64,000 nt of DNA from Lateolabrax maculatus (GCA_031216445.1 CM062210.1:12845501-12909500), one strand, 5' to 3'; shown: positions 10,640-22,955, counted from the stretch's first letter. Notes: a model not told the origin generated them from the sequence alone. Numbers and translations are program-made.

Positions 10640-11300
10640 GCCGTGGACGGGAACAACAGCACCTGTGTGCTTAAAGAAAAGGAAGCTCACTGACAGCATC
10701 AGCCATGCTGATCGAAAGGATTAACTAGTGATTCACCTGCAATTAGCATATTTAGACTACTGGAATAAATGAAGAATAAATGAAATATGCTGCATTGATA
10801 AAAAAAAAAAAAAAAAAAAAACTTCCCTTATGTTATTATAATATATCATGAAAAAATGCTAAATTGCAAGGAATCAATAATAACAGCAACAACAACAATA
10901 ATATGATTGGACAAACTATTAAAATATATTATTACAATGCAATGTAAGTCAAATTCAAGCAGTAAAAATGTAATTTGAGAGCTAATAGAAGGCCTGCTAT
11001 TTGATGGCCTCATGAAAGTAAGACTGCTCTGCTGTATGTTGTCACGTGGCTTATTAAAGTGCTTTCTTCATGACAACCCAGGAGCTCCAACATGTCAATT
11101 TAGTGGTCGGAGAGGTCCGGCAGCCCCCCCCCCCCTCTCTCCTGGGGACTGTCCCCCCCCCCTCCTCTGACACTCAGTGGGGCATCCCAGCACGGCAAAT
11201 AACCCGGTCAGTACCGAGAAGTCAGTTCTATGGCAACAGATTGACATCTCGACGTCCAGGGTAAAAAAAAAAACGTCAGGAGCGTCTGAGCGCTGAGCTT
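10640..11300. other. Non-coding; AT-rich with one constrained-looking patch
   Basis: The patch at about 10,680-10,800 contains CACCTG (E-box) and AATTAGCAT/TTAGAC-type homeodomain cores and no simple repeats, so it may be a regulatory element (inference). An A run follows at 10,801-10,820, then ATA-rich DNA to about 10,930. Two C-runs sit at 11,125-11,162. There is no gene. Confidence 0.35.
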
Positions 11301-11985
11301 GTTACTCAAAAAGTAACGTTACCCGTGACCGAAGAGTAATATTACTGTGGTCCGCTACTCCTTGGCAGCAGGCCTACATTTGTGACACACGTTTTTTACG
11401 CAAGAAATAGGGATTTTTTTTAATTTTTTTAATAATTTCCATTTATTTCGATCAATATTTGTAACAAATGTTCCACTTAAAATGAGGCCATGACATCATT
11501 TTGAATAATTTAATTCCACTGGTAATAAAACATTTATGACTTATTGTTTTAATTAGTAATTGTCAGATTTGAGTTGATTTAGTTTTAAATGATGGGGGCC
11601 ACACGTGGATGTTATTCTCACCGCTCTCTATCCGCGTTGCAGCACGTTACAGAGCGGAGAGTTACCACCCAACACTGTTGTCAGCTGTGAGCTTGTACAG
11701 TCAGTCAGTCTCCTGCCTGGACGCCATCATCTATCAAGCCAACCAAGTCAACCGGAGGCGCAATGACCAATGCGTAAATGCGCACGGATTAGCGGATGCG
11801 GCTCAGACAAATTGGCAACGCTTGGAGCGAAAGAGGGAATCAAGACAGAGAGAGGGGGGTGTGGGGGGGGGGGCGTCATTTTCTGAGGTGCGCAGTGACC
11901 CTGAAAGATGCTTGTTGGCTTCTTCACTGCATTAGAAGAGTCCTTATGAGGGCCCTTCAACCTCCTTTTCCTAGTGACCATCATT
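11300..11985. other. Unrecognised unique sequence with a 108-codon open frame
   Basis: A hairpin-like motif, GTTACTC...GTAACGTTAC, at 11,301-11,322 resembles pieces of common fish DNA-transposon repeats, but no ends are identifiable. AT-rich sequence follows. From about 11,609 to 11,935 the plus strand is open for 108 codons and GC content rises, but the translation has no recognisable domain and its C-terminal third is GA/G-run sequence. A pyrimidine/AG junction (CGCGTTGCAG) near 11,641 could be a splice acceptor. I do not call it a gene. Confidence 0.3.
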
Positions 11986-12112
11986 AAACCGGATGACCTG
12001 AGTTCAAGCAGCCATCTCTGCGAGCATCTGCCGTGCCCAAGTGTCACCGAGCAAAACACTGAGTCCCAGCTCTGGAGCCTGTGCTGTAGGTGAGTCTGAC
12101 CTCTGACCTTAC
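11985..12112 (+). mobile_element. SINE-like fragment (tRNA-derived type)
   Basis: The segment contains a GAGTTCAAGCAGCC stretch resembling a pol III B box. It continues into a CCCAAGTGTC..GAGCAAAACACTGA block, which closely resembles the conserved body of widespread fish SINEs ('AAGTGTCCTTGAGCAAGACACTGAACCCC'-type). The A-box end is not recognisable and there is no clear tail or target duplication, so it is a truncated, diverged copy. Family assignment is from memory of the motif. Confidence 0.5.
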
Positions 12113-12169
12113 TGCCCCCGGGGTCAAAAGACAGAAGATTTACCCTATTAGGATTACCATGGTTTAACA

Positions 12170-12990
12170 ATTGAATTTATTATTAGAAAAAAGAATTATG
12201 AAACAGCAGAGGCCAATAATTATTTTAAAAGCTTGTGGAACTTTTCTGTTAAATAAACAAATTAATCTGTAATTTCCACCATTAACTGCTCATTAAGTTT
12301 TGTAATCAATAATTAGTGGGAAATTAAATAATCAAAAAATAAACAGCAAATTGGTTATCTAAGAGCTTTGCACTTCCTCATCATACATGTAAATTTAGTA
12401 CAACCAATACAGATAGATAGATAGATAGATTTTAGAGAGAACAAGAGTGAGATTGCTTAGTATTATAATGCAAAGTCAATATTGTTTTTATGGAATAAAC
12501 CCCATAACTTGAACTAATTCACAATCAAACAAGCAAGCAAACTGTGGATAACAGTGAAATGGTGCAAGCAACCCCTCAACAAACACACACATACACACAA
12601 AGACACACACAAAAACAAACTCTGTTATGTTTTCAATTTGGGTTGAAATGTAGACATTTTCCCTTGGTTGCATAACTGCCATCCGTATCGCCCCTCCCTT
12701 CAATTAAATGCTATTTCTCCCAAACAAAATGTCAGAATCATTCCACACAGGGTAGTTCAACAGTGATTTGTTCTGAAAGCTATGTGTCTTTCTCTGAGAT
12801 GGTGTGTGCATTTGTGTGTGCGTGTGTGTGCGTGTCTGTTTGTGTGTCCTGACCTCAATTCTAACTGGGTTCACAAAGGGACGGAAAAAAGGTGCCTAAA
12901 AATACATTTAATTCACAATCAGCCCAACTGAGCTGAGAATGACAAATCCTTTTAGAACGCCCCACAGTGAGATGTGAGATTAGGAAATAT

Positions 12991-13026
<36 letters not shown>

Positions 13027-13500
13027 ACACACGCACACATACATGCAAGCATGAAGTTGTGCAAGCTACACATGTGCACGGAGACACAAAAGAGAAGGTA
13101 AAACACAATCAGCTGTGGAAATTCCAAAATGAATTATACTGCAAAATTATGTGCTTTGAGAAAAAAAATATTGTGAAGACATGACTGGCCTGAAAACTAA
13201 AAATACCAGAAACATTCTTACTTCATTGTTAAAGTGGATAAATATTGAGAGAATAATTCAAGGGAACAAAAATATTCTGTCCAGTTTGTTCTGACGAATA
13301 TGCAATTTTTATTCCCCACCAAAGGTAATAATGAATTGTTAATGTTAGCGACTAAAATGCAGGTAAATTGTTCAAGCATGTTATTATCTTTGTATAGGTG
13401 TCCTGCAGCAGCTCAGTGGAAAAATAAAATAAAATCAAAATACCAGACAATCTTGTTTTGTAATGAATTTTTCCTTTTATTTGACTAACTTGTCAATTTA
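12170..13500. other. Non-coding, AT-rich; microsatellites only
   Basis: It holds a short GATA array (12,410-12,430), interrupted CA at 12,580-12,615, GT near 12,800-12,846 and CA at 12,993-13,040. The remainder is unremarkable AT-rich sequence with ATTA cores. No gene or structured element is seen. Confidence 0.6.
12993..13040. repeat. (CA)n microsatellite
   Basis: Pure CA for about 28 bp, then interrupted CA/GA/CG units. Confidence 0.95.
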
Positions 13501-13778
13501 TTTAAAGCAATAAAACTGCTGTGCTCCCGCTGTTCATCTTTTCCATATATACACCATCGCACGGATACTCAAGTCCACTGGCTCAGAGAGATTCCAAGAT
13601 GGCCGCGCACCTGTCATGGAGGTGGATTCTCCTGATTATGTATGAAGATCACCTCAAGGCCTCTGTAAGCTACGAAGAGCATGCACACCTCGAGTTGCTG
13701 GTTCAACGCCGGTCAAACGCCTGTCGTTTTAAAAACCACTGACTGCCCCTTAGAAAGAAAGGATAAACCCTGGCAGTG

Positions 13779-13875
13779 TCTTCTTTCTCTCTCTCTCTCC
13801 CTGCCTGTCTCTCTCTCTCACGCTTCCTTTCTCTTTCTCTCCATTGCCATCTCTGTCTCTCTCTCTGTCTCTCTC

Positions 13876-13907
<32 letters not shown>

Positions 13908-13918
13908 GCCCCCTCTCT
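13779..13918 (-). repeat. CT-rich polypyrimidine tract
   Basis: About 140 bp of TCTC/CTGT units with few purines on the plus strand. It is complementary in kind to the GA tract at 14,037-14,110, so the two could pair in a long transcript. Confidence 0.9.
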
Positions 13919-14595
13919 CACATCAGAAGCGCTGAAATGCACCCCAGGGCCAAATCGCACAGAACAACCCCTCTGAGCCAGAGAAAAAAAGCTGGAATCC
14001 GTTTGCCCTGATATTTCACCAGCACCAGCCAGGAGCGAGGGAAAGACAGAGGGAGAGAGAGGGGGAGAGAGAGGGGAAAGAGACTGGGGCAGAGAAAAAG
14101 GGATAGATGGGAAAACGGCAGACCAGGGCTGTATTTATTGGGGGTGTGAGTGCCGCGCTGTAGGCTGTGGGATGGTCGGGAGAGTGCAAGGTGTTGCTGT
14201 TAGGTGTGGTTGGGTTTACAGAAAAGGGAAGAGAATGCATAGATAGGATGGTGGAGGAAAAAAAAAAGAGGGAGAGATGGAAGGATTGGTCATGCGCAAG
14301 GTAAGAGAGAGGCTTTGTTTGATTGTATGTGGGAGGGGGGTGAGATGGGGATGAGGGGATGGAGGGAGGGGGCTGAAGCTGTCGTCTGTGGGGTTATTAT
14401 TATTGCAGGCAATCTTTGTGTATGTGTGTTGGTGTGTGTGTGTGTTTGTGTGTGTGTGTCTAAGAGAGAGAGAACGAGAGATGAGGAGATATGAGATTCA
14501 GCTGCGGGGGTCATTATTTTTTTCTGACGCATGTCACAAGGCTAAAAGAAGGCTTGAAGTCATACACTTCCTGACACCACCGATTTTGCAGGCTC

Positions 14596-14603
14596 ATTTG
14601 CAT
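14596..14603 (+). promoter_or_regulatory. POU octamer motif
   Basis: A perfect ATTTGCAT octamer, the binding sequence of POU/Oct factors, in non-repetitive sequence. A single 8-mer occurs by chance once or more in this length, so function is uncertain. Confidence 0.25.
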
Positions 14604-14639
14604 ACTTAACAAGAAATCTGTGACGCAGGTTCCGGCCGA

Positions 14640-17100
14640 AGTGTGACTCGTGTGTTTTGGCCACCTATTGATCTATTGATGCGAGTGAGAGGACTGTACT
14701 CAAATACAGTATGTGACACCCGGTGCACACGTGAACAAGTACACGCGCGCAAACACAAGCAGGCCCTGCTGATTAACTGATCTCTCCCAATATCTCAATA
14801 ATAACCGTAAGAAGAACAGACCACCTTAACAGTGCAGAGAAAAACTGATAAGGAAAAGGGGCAGAAAATATAAAAGGATATATAGGGTTTAAATGAAAGA
14901 AAGATTAGAGTAGATTGGGAGAGAGGAGCATTTTTTGCCATTTCACCCAGTTTAATAGGGGGGACAGTTAATGGGCCTTTTTTATCAGGCACAGGCATCA
15001 ATCAAAAGGTGTCAGGCGGCCGCTGAATCTGGGATGTGGTCCTCTTCACAGATGACTGATTAGCAAGCCAAAATCACCAGATCCATCTTCCAACGGTCAC
15101 TTTTATTACAGTCATTTTTAAAGTGACAGCAACCTGCCTTGTCTCACAACACTGGCCACCGCATATATATTCTCATTTTCTCTCCCCCTCTCTCTTTCCC
15201 TCTCTGCATCTGTCTTCCTCTCTCGTTCTGTCGCTGGGTATTTGGTCAGTTACTCTTCTGTTGTCCCCCCCCCCCCCCCCCCTCCCCATTTCTCCTTCTT
15301 TTAACTACTTTTATCTTACTTTCTTTCTGTCTCTCTCCTATCCCCCCCACCCCCTGTTGGTGCTACGCGTATTCTCTCACTCTGCTGGGCAGGTTGAGGG
15401 GAAGCAGGGTCAGGGAGGTGTGGAAAGAGACAGGGGGAAAGAGGGGAGAGAGAAGAAAATAAGACCCCCTCCTCCTTCATTGTCTGAAGGATGTGTTCTG
15501 AATCCCTATATCGTTCGCTCTCCAGAGATGGCGAGAAATTCGTTTTGCACAGTTTCCCCAATGTCTTACACTGAAGGAGGAATTCTCCATTCCCAAACAC
15601 AAGATGAATGTAAATGAAACAGTTTCGGAGTGGAGTGTGTTGGTCACAGCTGCATTTACATGGCTGCACTCTGCAGACGGCATTTTGGGAAACCGACAGG
15701 GTGACATTAAGTTGGAGGCCAGGGAGTGTTAAAATGTTTTTTGGGGGGCCAAGATGTAATAATATGTTGCTGGGAAAGGGGTGTCAGGAGACTGTCTTGG
15801 GGTAGAATTTTGTTTTGGAGCTTGTCAGTCAGATTTCTCATCCTTTCCTGCCTCAGTTTACTTACAGGCAGCGTTCAAAATAAATCACTGCATCAAATAA
15901 TCATCGTGCAATCATTCAAAATGGCAGCTGAGCTATGTTTACCCAACGGTTTGCGTACATGTGTGTGTGAGCGAGTGTGTACAGGGCCAGGCTCTAAAGA
16001 GCACTCCTGTGTCTTGGCAGGAGATATGCTAATCGCAACTGACATCAATCTGAAAAACATCAGCCGAAGTAACATGTGTCTAAGATTACATTTACAACCT
16101 TCCGAGCAAAGAGGGACAGCGTGCGCGCACACTCACACACACACACACACACGCATAAACACACACAGTGAAGGAAAAGTGGGTCAGGTAAAACAAGCAA
16201 ACGTATTTCAGAGACAGCCTGCCATTTGCGATGTCCTCAAAAAACAACTGATTGAACAGCTTGTCGAAACATTAAGGCTCAAATTTGAAAGCTTTGGAGT
16301 CGTCTTAAACACAGGAAGGATTATTCTATTAAACAAATGTGTCCTTTGTTTTTTACTGCCCGCTTAAATACTGAAAGCTTTTAACATCGAGACACAAAAA
16401 GCTATTACCCAGGCGTTTAAAGTTAAGGGTATGAGTTCCTGCCTTTATTTTTTAGAAGGGGTGGAGGGAACACGTCATTTTTTTTTTTTCAGGCTGTGAT
16501 ATGCATTAGAAGACAACCTGGGTCACATTTTACAGTGAAGCACCTGAACATCAGAGCGACTCAGGCTGCTGTAAAATATGTGTCCTGCTAAAACCCATTT
16601 GGATAGGGCCCTTAGATGTGTGTGTGTTGAGGGGGCAGAGAGACAGAGAGACATGCACACACAGGAAATCATAGTAATGGTGCTAGCAGCTGTGGCTTGC
16701 TAAGTGAACACATACGACGGCAGATATACTGGATCAGTCTTCCCCTAAGCTTGGGATCAGATCTGTGTGTATGTATGTGTGTGTGTGTGTGCGCGTGCAG
16801 AAAAGAGGCTTTCACGTCTCTGTATCTCTGCATTATAAAGTTTGAATTTGAGCTTAAAACTCCTAAACACTCAAGATTCAGATTCGTTTGTCTCAACTGA
16901 AAAGCCTCGAAATTGAGGCAACAAACTTTGTCTATGACGGGTGTCTTCCTCTCTCGTCCACACACACACACACACACCATACACACACTTATACACAGAC
17001 TTGCAGTCTAACTGGAGGGCAGCGGGGCACTCCGGGGTCTGACAGTGAATTCGTCCCGAACATCCGCCAATAAAAGATCGCTGCAGTATTTTACGCTAGA
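14640..17100. other. Non-coding; scattered microsatellites
   Basis: Holds a C-run of 18 (15,265-15,282) in a pyrimidine-rich patch (15,170-15,350), CA at 16,133-16,152, GT/GC at 16,766-16,800 and CA at 16,958-16,978. Long open frames at about 15,123-15,617 and 15,726-16,367 have no recognisable domain and cross repeats, so they are not called. No gene is supported. Confidence 0.5.
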
Positions 17101-17474
17101 GACGCCTGATGACAAGCAGTAACTGACGTGAAATTCTCCCTAGATTAAATGTCATAGGAGTTGTATTCCCATCCGGGAAATGCACACATCTGAGAGCATG
17201 TAAGACTGCACACACGCACACACACACACACACACACAAGCTGTAAACCTCAGTCAGGGTAAAGCCACCCCTCAGCAGGGGGAAGGCACAGGAAACAAAT
17301 ATAAATCCTGAGATGCACACACATATGGACATACAGTACACTCATCCACAGACACAGTCCCATGCACACACACTAACATGAGCGCACATATATACTGTAA
17401 ATATACTATGTAAATACATGCACACATCGGCATAGAGAAACACTAAGTTACTCACAGGCATTCCGACTCGAGAC

Positions 17475-17488
17475 ACACCAGGGGGCAA
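17475..17488 (+). promoter_or_regulatory. CTCF-like core site
   Basis: ACACCAGGGGGCAA matches the CTCF core consensus CCASYAGRKGGCRS at 12 of 14 positions. The key AG..GGC segment is intact; the first and last positions differ. By sequence alone it is a candidate insulator or loop anchor. Confidence 0.3.
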
Positions 17489-18158
17489 ATCATAGCAGGA
17501 GACTTGTAGCGTGTTTGGCTGATTACCAGTCGAGCAAATAGCATAGAGAGAGCATGCTCACACTGCCACCTCCATCCTCCTACACACACACGCACACACA
17601 CCTGTTTCTTTGTTGGTTAGTCAATGTGCTGATTATAATAATTGTTATAAGTTTTGCTTTTTCCTCTTTTTTTTTTTTTCTCGATTTTGCTTCATTTTTG
17701 CCTTGGATGGAGAAAGAATTACAGCCGACCTCACCAGGCACAAAAGATCAAAGCGGCATCTCATGACATGACATTACTCAGTGAGACTGTTTATACAAAA
17801 TGATTATTGGGGTGTTCTGCCTGAATTTAAATCTGACTGATTATTAAAAAAAGTAAAAAAAAAAAAAATTTAAAAAAATTCATTTCTCAGCTTTCTGAAG
17901 AAAATACCCTACTGTATGGCGCTCTGTCAGTGTAGTTGAGCTGGATGGGGTGACAGATGAGGACAGAAGTGCAGCAGGAAAGCTGTGACAGAGTGAGGGA
18001 TAGGATGAGGGAAAGAGAAAGAGGAGCAAAGCGTTGAAGTTAACTTTTAGCCGATACATGGCCTGGTTTTCTGGGGGGTCTGTCTCTCACACTGCAGAGC
18101 TCTGCTGTATGTGTAGAGCCTCAGACTGCTGATGGACCGCTACATCCTGCAACGCAAG

Positions 18159-18170
18159 GGTCACGTGACC
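18159..18170. promoter_or_regulatory. Perfect palindromic E-box (CLEAR/USF type)
   Basis: GGTCACGTGACC is a 12-bp perfect palindrome containing the GTCACGTGAC decamer. That decamer is bound by bHLH-zip factors of the TFEB/MITF and USF groups and defines the CLEAR motif of lysosomal gene promoters. It lies in non-repetitive, moderately GC-rich sequence (18,060-18,240), although no promoter is otherwise evident. Confidence 0.4.
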
Positions 18171-18759
18171 GACAGAGCCAGCCGAAGGTGTCTACAGGAG
18201 TGTCTGTAGTTTTTGGAAGCCTGGCTAGCTTGTCTATTTGGACTGTAAGAGAAGGCAACGAAGGACAACTGCTCCTGAAAAATTATAAATAAACTGTTGG
18301 AAAAGGGGAAAACGCATTCAAGCTCATTTTTCCATCTTTATTTAGTTATGACAAATTATGATTCAAATCATGCAAACATTTAAAAAAAAATTAAAAACGA
18401 TAATTAACGTTATGAGAGAAACAAAGCCAACCTCCCTCTAATTATATTATAGCCAGTATAGATATTCATGCAAACAACACAAGTATACCCACTGAAATGT
18501 GTCCAAACAAATGTTACATGGGAAAACCCACACCAGGGTTGTCTATAAAATTATTTTGTAACAGTAATTTGGCAACCAGATTAGCTTGCCAGTGGTAATG
18601 TCAGCTCAGCCATCCCCGGTGGTCACATGATCCTCACCTCCTCTTACTGTGGTCCATCGAGACTCTGCCATAGAGAGGCAGGCTCTCTTAAAAAAAAAAA
18701 GGGGGGGGGAAGGCTCTGATCCAGGCCATGAAATGCATAAACTATATTTAAAAATAATT

Positions 18760-21700
18760 GAATTCTGTAGGGTTCTGTAGGTATCTCACAACGTACTGTG
18801 GACTCTCTCTTTCTCTTATTTCCTTTACTCTCCGTCTTTATTCCGTATCTTTATCTTTTTATAACTTTGTATTTATTTATCTTCCCTCCCCGTCAGTATG
18901 TCCCACTACTCCACTCACTTTAGAATGTTTAGTAATGTTCCTAATAATAGGACTACTAAATTACCTTGCAAAATGAAAATTTGACTGCAAAACTGCATTT
19001 TGCTAAGTTTTATATTATTTTGTGCCAACATTTAGTAAATCTTAAATGCCTGACTTAGTTTTAATATTTTAAATAACACATCATATACAGTTTGAATAAT
19101 TTTAAATCGTGCAAGTGAGGGTCATCTATTTAGCCAAGTTTGGAGCACAGTTATATCAAGAAACAGTATATCCATCACCATAAATTTAATATATATCCAT
19201 TTGAAAATCCATTGCATCGGGGCAATTTCATATATACGGTACGTAATGTCTCCAGATTCTTATGCAAGGCTTCCTGCTGTTCTCATGCGAGGAAAGTCAA
19301 GGGCGGAGTATGAGGAGGTCAGGCAGAGGTGAGCCTAAATAAAGTCTCTAACTGGGCTGCTTTACAAGCCTTAGTTAAAAATATTGATTCAGTCATAAAA
19401 AAGCAACATTCTGCTTAGTGAAAAGAAAGTTGCCGTTTACAGCTTGTATGTTCATATCATCTCCTGGCATGTGTTTCCCTTACCGCAGTTATGTGCTATA
19501 ATTACATTAGACTTATGACCTTTCAGAAGAGCGGGAAGGGGCAAAAAAAAAAACCCTTGAACATCTTAATTCGATCCGTTTCAAACAAGAGAGGCCGATT
19601 TTGGGAGAGGAGGCTGCGCACATAACATATTACAAGGAGAGCGGTGCCAGCTAAAGTGCTGCCCTGTTTTTTATTTTCACTTCATAATGTTCAATGTAAG
19701 GTTCTTTTGTTGTCTACTGGCTGATTGACTTTAATGAGAAACATTCCATTGTACCAAACTTGGTTTTACAAACTGAACTTTGTGTTCCTCTTACTTGTTT
19801 TCAAATTAGATTCAAAAAGGGACACGGCGGTGGAGGCAGGGACCGGCCGTTTGGGATCACAACAAACATGACATGCACATGCACACGAGCACGCCCAAGT
19901 ACTCACACACAATGCTTTAATCCCTTATCCTTTACACTCCAAACTGTGTTATCGGCTGTAAAGAGAATCCGAAAAGCATGACTATGACAGAGAAGGAGGA
20001 AAAGCAATATTTAGAGGAGGAAGGGGAGGGATGAGAGGACAGGATAAAGGATTTTGTTCTAACTATGCAACAGTATTCAACTTCATACTCTCACGGTATT
20101 AAACATGGTTCAGTTTTAAGGCTGAAAGTGTGTGTGTGTGTGTGTGTATCGACAAACTCAGCCCTTGATCTGTGAAGAGGAGGTGATGGTGTCTTAAGAG
20201 TTGGTTGTGCACAAATTGTGTAGATTTAACCACTGGAAACAATCATGTAGTGTTTGTGTGTGAGTGTGGATAGAGCTGCTGAAAGCAATTCCTCAGAATA
20301 ACCGGTGAGTTGGACTACCTGCTGGCATGAGCTAAGCTGTAGATCGATAACAAGTGTTAGTGTGTGTGCGTCTGTATATGTGAAACTGTTTGTCGTATGT
20401 TTATATACGTGTGTGGGTGGTAGGGTGTGGGTGTGGGTGTGCATATGTGTGTGCTGAGGCATCATACAGTTACTGGAACAGTCACTATATTTGGCTCCCT
20501 CAATGCAGCATCAGGTTTTATGAAAGCAATCCATCTGAATCGCGGCAATAAATTTCCATCAGCCGACAATTTCTTAAGTGAAACTAACAAGTGTTTCGAA
20601 ATTCTTTATAAAATTACATCTCAGCTAGAACAGATTAGACGTTAGAAACAACATTTAGGTCAATAATACAGTTTAGAAAACACATCGGATCAATACACAC
20701 GCATGCACACACGGCTGTGCACACATGCGCACACACACATACACAGATTCAGTTGCCATGGTGTCTGTATGCTTTTTGCATGTTCCTGTCACACTGGTGA
20801 CGCGTGTGTCATGTGCTGAAGGGCATGGTGACCCAAGCAGCCAGCAGGCTTTCCTCTGGGGTGACACGTCCATTACACTCTAACAACAGGGACAGCCATC
20901 GTCAGAGGCCCGGTTCAACCTAAAATAGGCTCTGACAGCTTCTCTGGCACTCGTCTGCATACCGCTGCTGCTTCTGTATCACCAAGAATCATTTCTAAAA
21001 AGATTTCAACATATGCTTGAATTTCCACAGCATAATTTCAATAGGTGTCATGGGTGCAATGTTCATGAAACATGCAGAAGGCCCTGGAAACCTTTATCCT
21101 ATTGGCCTTTACTGTCGGCTGGTTGCTGCCAAGCTTAGCCGCAGGCAAATAAAATGCACAGTCATGTGATATTATAGAATATATTAAAGAGTGTGATCAG
21201 ATAGGACAGCTGAGTGAGTGCTGCTAGTGCGGCCAAGCTGCATGAGGTCCGGCTCTGACCCATGACAAAATCTTCTGTTGGTTGGTCAGATCTGATTGGT
21301 GCACAGCCTAATCAATGCATCTGGGAGTGTGGTTGATTTGCAGCTGTGGAGGTTGAAGAGTTGGACCAGAATAGTTTATACTTAAACGGCTGATATTGCC
21401 CCTGGACTACACATACAGTTAGGAAGCTCAGCATTTTGAACATACTGAATGTAATAAATCCACATATAGGAAAAAAGTCAACTATTAATAAAAAGATTAT
21501 ACGGATAGTACAGTGTTAAGAAGCCAAAAAAAACAAAAAAACAAAACAACAAATAAGTAAAAATGAAAAAAAAGAGCTAGTGTAGCTGTTAAATATGTCC
21601 TGCTGCAGCACAGACCACAGTTACTGATGCCTAAAGGTTCAAAGACAGTGTAGCTCAGTGGTAACACAGACAGCAGGCGGTCAAAGGGCCCAGAAAACAC

Positions 21701-21838
21701 TACACAATTGATATTGGCACTCAGCTATGTACGTTTGCCAAATAACCAAAAGCAAAAAACTGAACAATGCTGTTGCCAAAAAAATGGACAACGGAAAAAG
21801 TTGTTATTGCTCTGGTTGTTTTTGAAGAAGATGATACA
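18760..21838. other. Non-coding; low repeat density
   Basis: Mostly unique sequence. GT units lie at 20,128-20,147 and in imperfect form at 20,355-20,455, with CA near 20,695-20,745. Patches at 19,240-19,400 and 20,880-21,140 are balanced in composition and may be regulatory (inference). A/C-rich low complexity occupies 21,523-21,570. No gene is recognised. Confidence 0.5.
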
Positions 21839-22162
21839 AGTTTATTCATAAGGATAAACCACTTGAGATGAACCATCTCATTTTCGAGGGGGTCCTAACA
21901 TAAAAAAATACAAACAAACATGAAAAACAAAAAACCCCAAAATGAAGACATGAAAGTAATGAGAAAGACAAAAACAAGACAACAATCAAAAATTCAACCG
22001 ACACACTACAACTAAGACAATCAACACACAAACGTCAGAAAGATGAGTACGCTGGTGAACGTAACCACTAGATGACCAAAGAGAGGCTGTGAACAAATGC
22101 TTGCCCAGCAAAAATATAATATAGAATATACAGTGTTTTGTTTATTGTATATAGGAAAAGCA

Positions 22163-22955
22163 TCATCTGAAACATGTACAATTTATCTCAAAATAAGAAG
22201 ACAAACCATTTTTAAACATGTGAAATGATGTGAAGGATCGTATGTTGGAAGGTAAGTTATTCCAGTCTGAAGGAGCCTTAAACATAATTGTTCTCTTTCC
22301 AATTGCTTTTCTGACTGTAGTAATGGAGAACAAGTATTGTGTAGAGTGCCTCAATTGATATTTTGAGGAATATAGTACCAAATACTGCTGTAGGTAATGA
22401 GGATCGTTGAAATGTACACATTTGAAAATAAGTTGCAGCCAATGAATGTGTCCTCTTATATTGAGTGGAGGCCATTTAAGTGGAATCACAATTATGAGTA
22501 CTAAAGGAACACCCAAGAACAACTCTACAGAGATTATTGTATGCTGTATTGAAGGGTACAAATTTAGTCTTGGATGCAACAACATTGGGGATTGGTAATA
22601 TAAATTGTGAAGCAAGTTTCTTAAGTGTAAAACTATTTCTAAAATAAAATAAAACCCTAGTTCCAAAATGTATTTTGTGGAGAACGAAAGCAGTGTGAGG
22701 TTTGAATGTAAGTTCAGAGTCAAGCCATGAGCCAAAGTATTTTGATTGATCAAATGCAGATAGTACCATTAACGTTATTATTAGATTATAAGATTTTGTT
22801 TTAAGCTTCCTTCTTGTACCAAAGACCAAAATGTAAGATTTTGTTTTATTAAGCAGTAGTTTATCAGATATGTTTTGTATTTCAAATCTGTTAAAGGACA
22901 GTTTGGATTTGCAGTAAATGAGGTTTAGAAGTATAAATGGCAGTATCAACTGCAT
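22163..22955 (-). pseudogene. L2 LINE ORF2 fragment: RT thumb and C-terminus
   Basis: The first frame (22,955-22,476) carries LLLNKTKSYILVFGTRRKLKT and YFGSWLDSELTFKPH, the region just after the catalytic core in L2-clade RTs. The second frame (22,753-22,163) carries the C-terminal block WPPLNIRGHIHWLQLIFK and KAPSDWNNLPSNIRSF, and ends in CTCFR before a stop, as fish L2 ORF2 does. The switch between frames is near 22,490-22,520, so at least one frameshift is present. No functional enzyme can be made. Confidence 0.88.

Larger units (their letters stand above)
9345..10640. other. Second GC-rich block with long G-runs and CA/CG tracts
   Basis: The sequence is CpG-containing and dominated by low complexity: G-runs of 20 (9,819-9,838), 24 (10,010-10,033) and 22 (10,189-10,210); a GGA/GAA purine stretch (10,084-10,147); CG/CA alternation (10,233-10,292); and CA arrays (10,460-10,482 and 10,530-10,561). 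Translations are poly-Gly, poly-Pro or poly-Val/Cys artefacts. A strong minus-strand splice-donor match, CGAG|GTGAGA, lies at 10,326, so this could be a minus-strand alternative promoter or 5' UTR. No protein is supported. Confidence 0.5.
13520..14640. other. Non-coding; paired polypyrimidine and polypurine tracts
   Basis: A CT-rich tract (13,779-13,918) is followed about 120 bp later by GA-rich sequence (14,037-14,110 and 14,262-14,280). GT units occur at 14,415-14,458 and GA units at 14,464-14,485. The unique patch 13,590-13,760 contains a YY1-like core (CAAGATGGCCGCG, near 13,595) but no frame of note. A POU octamer ATTTGCAT lies at 14,596-14,603. A plus-strand donor match, CAAG|GTAAGA, lies at 14,301. 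Confidence 0.45.
17100..18760. other. Non-coding; candidate factor sites
   Basis: CA arrays lie at 17,212-17,240 and 17,582-17,600. A CTCF-like core (17,475-17,488) and a palindromic E-box (18,159-18,170) are described separately. AT-rich A/T runs occupy 17,840-17,880 and an A-run plus G-run lies at 18,691-18,709. No coding potential is recognised. Confidence 0.5.

Noticed and set aside
13590..13610. YY1-like core in CAAGATGGCCGCGC as a promoter mark
   Set aside because: Imperfect match (GGCCGC, not GGCGGC), no CpG island around it and no transcript evidence.
15726..16367. 213-codon plus-strand open frame
   Set aside because: No recognised domain; it crosses a CA microsatellite and shows no splice or codon signature.
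21648..21700. tRNA-like A box (TGTAGCTCAGTGGTAACAC)
   Set aside because: No acceptable B box or cloverleaf follows; at most a SINE head remnant.
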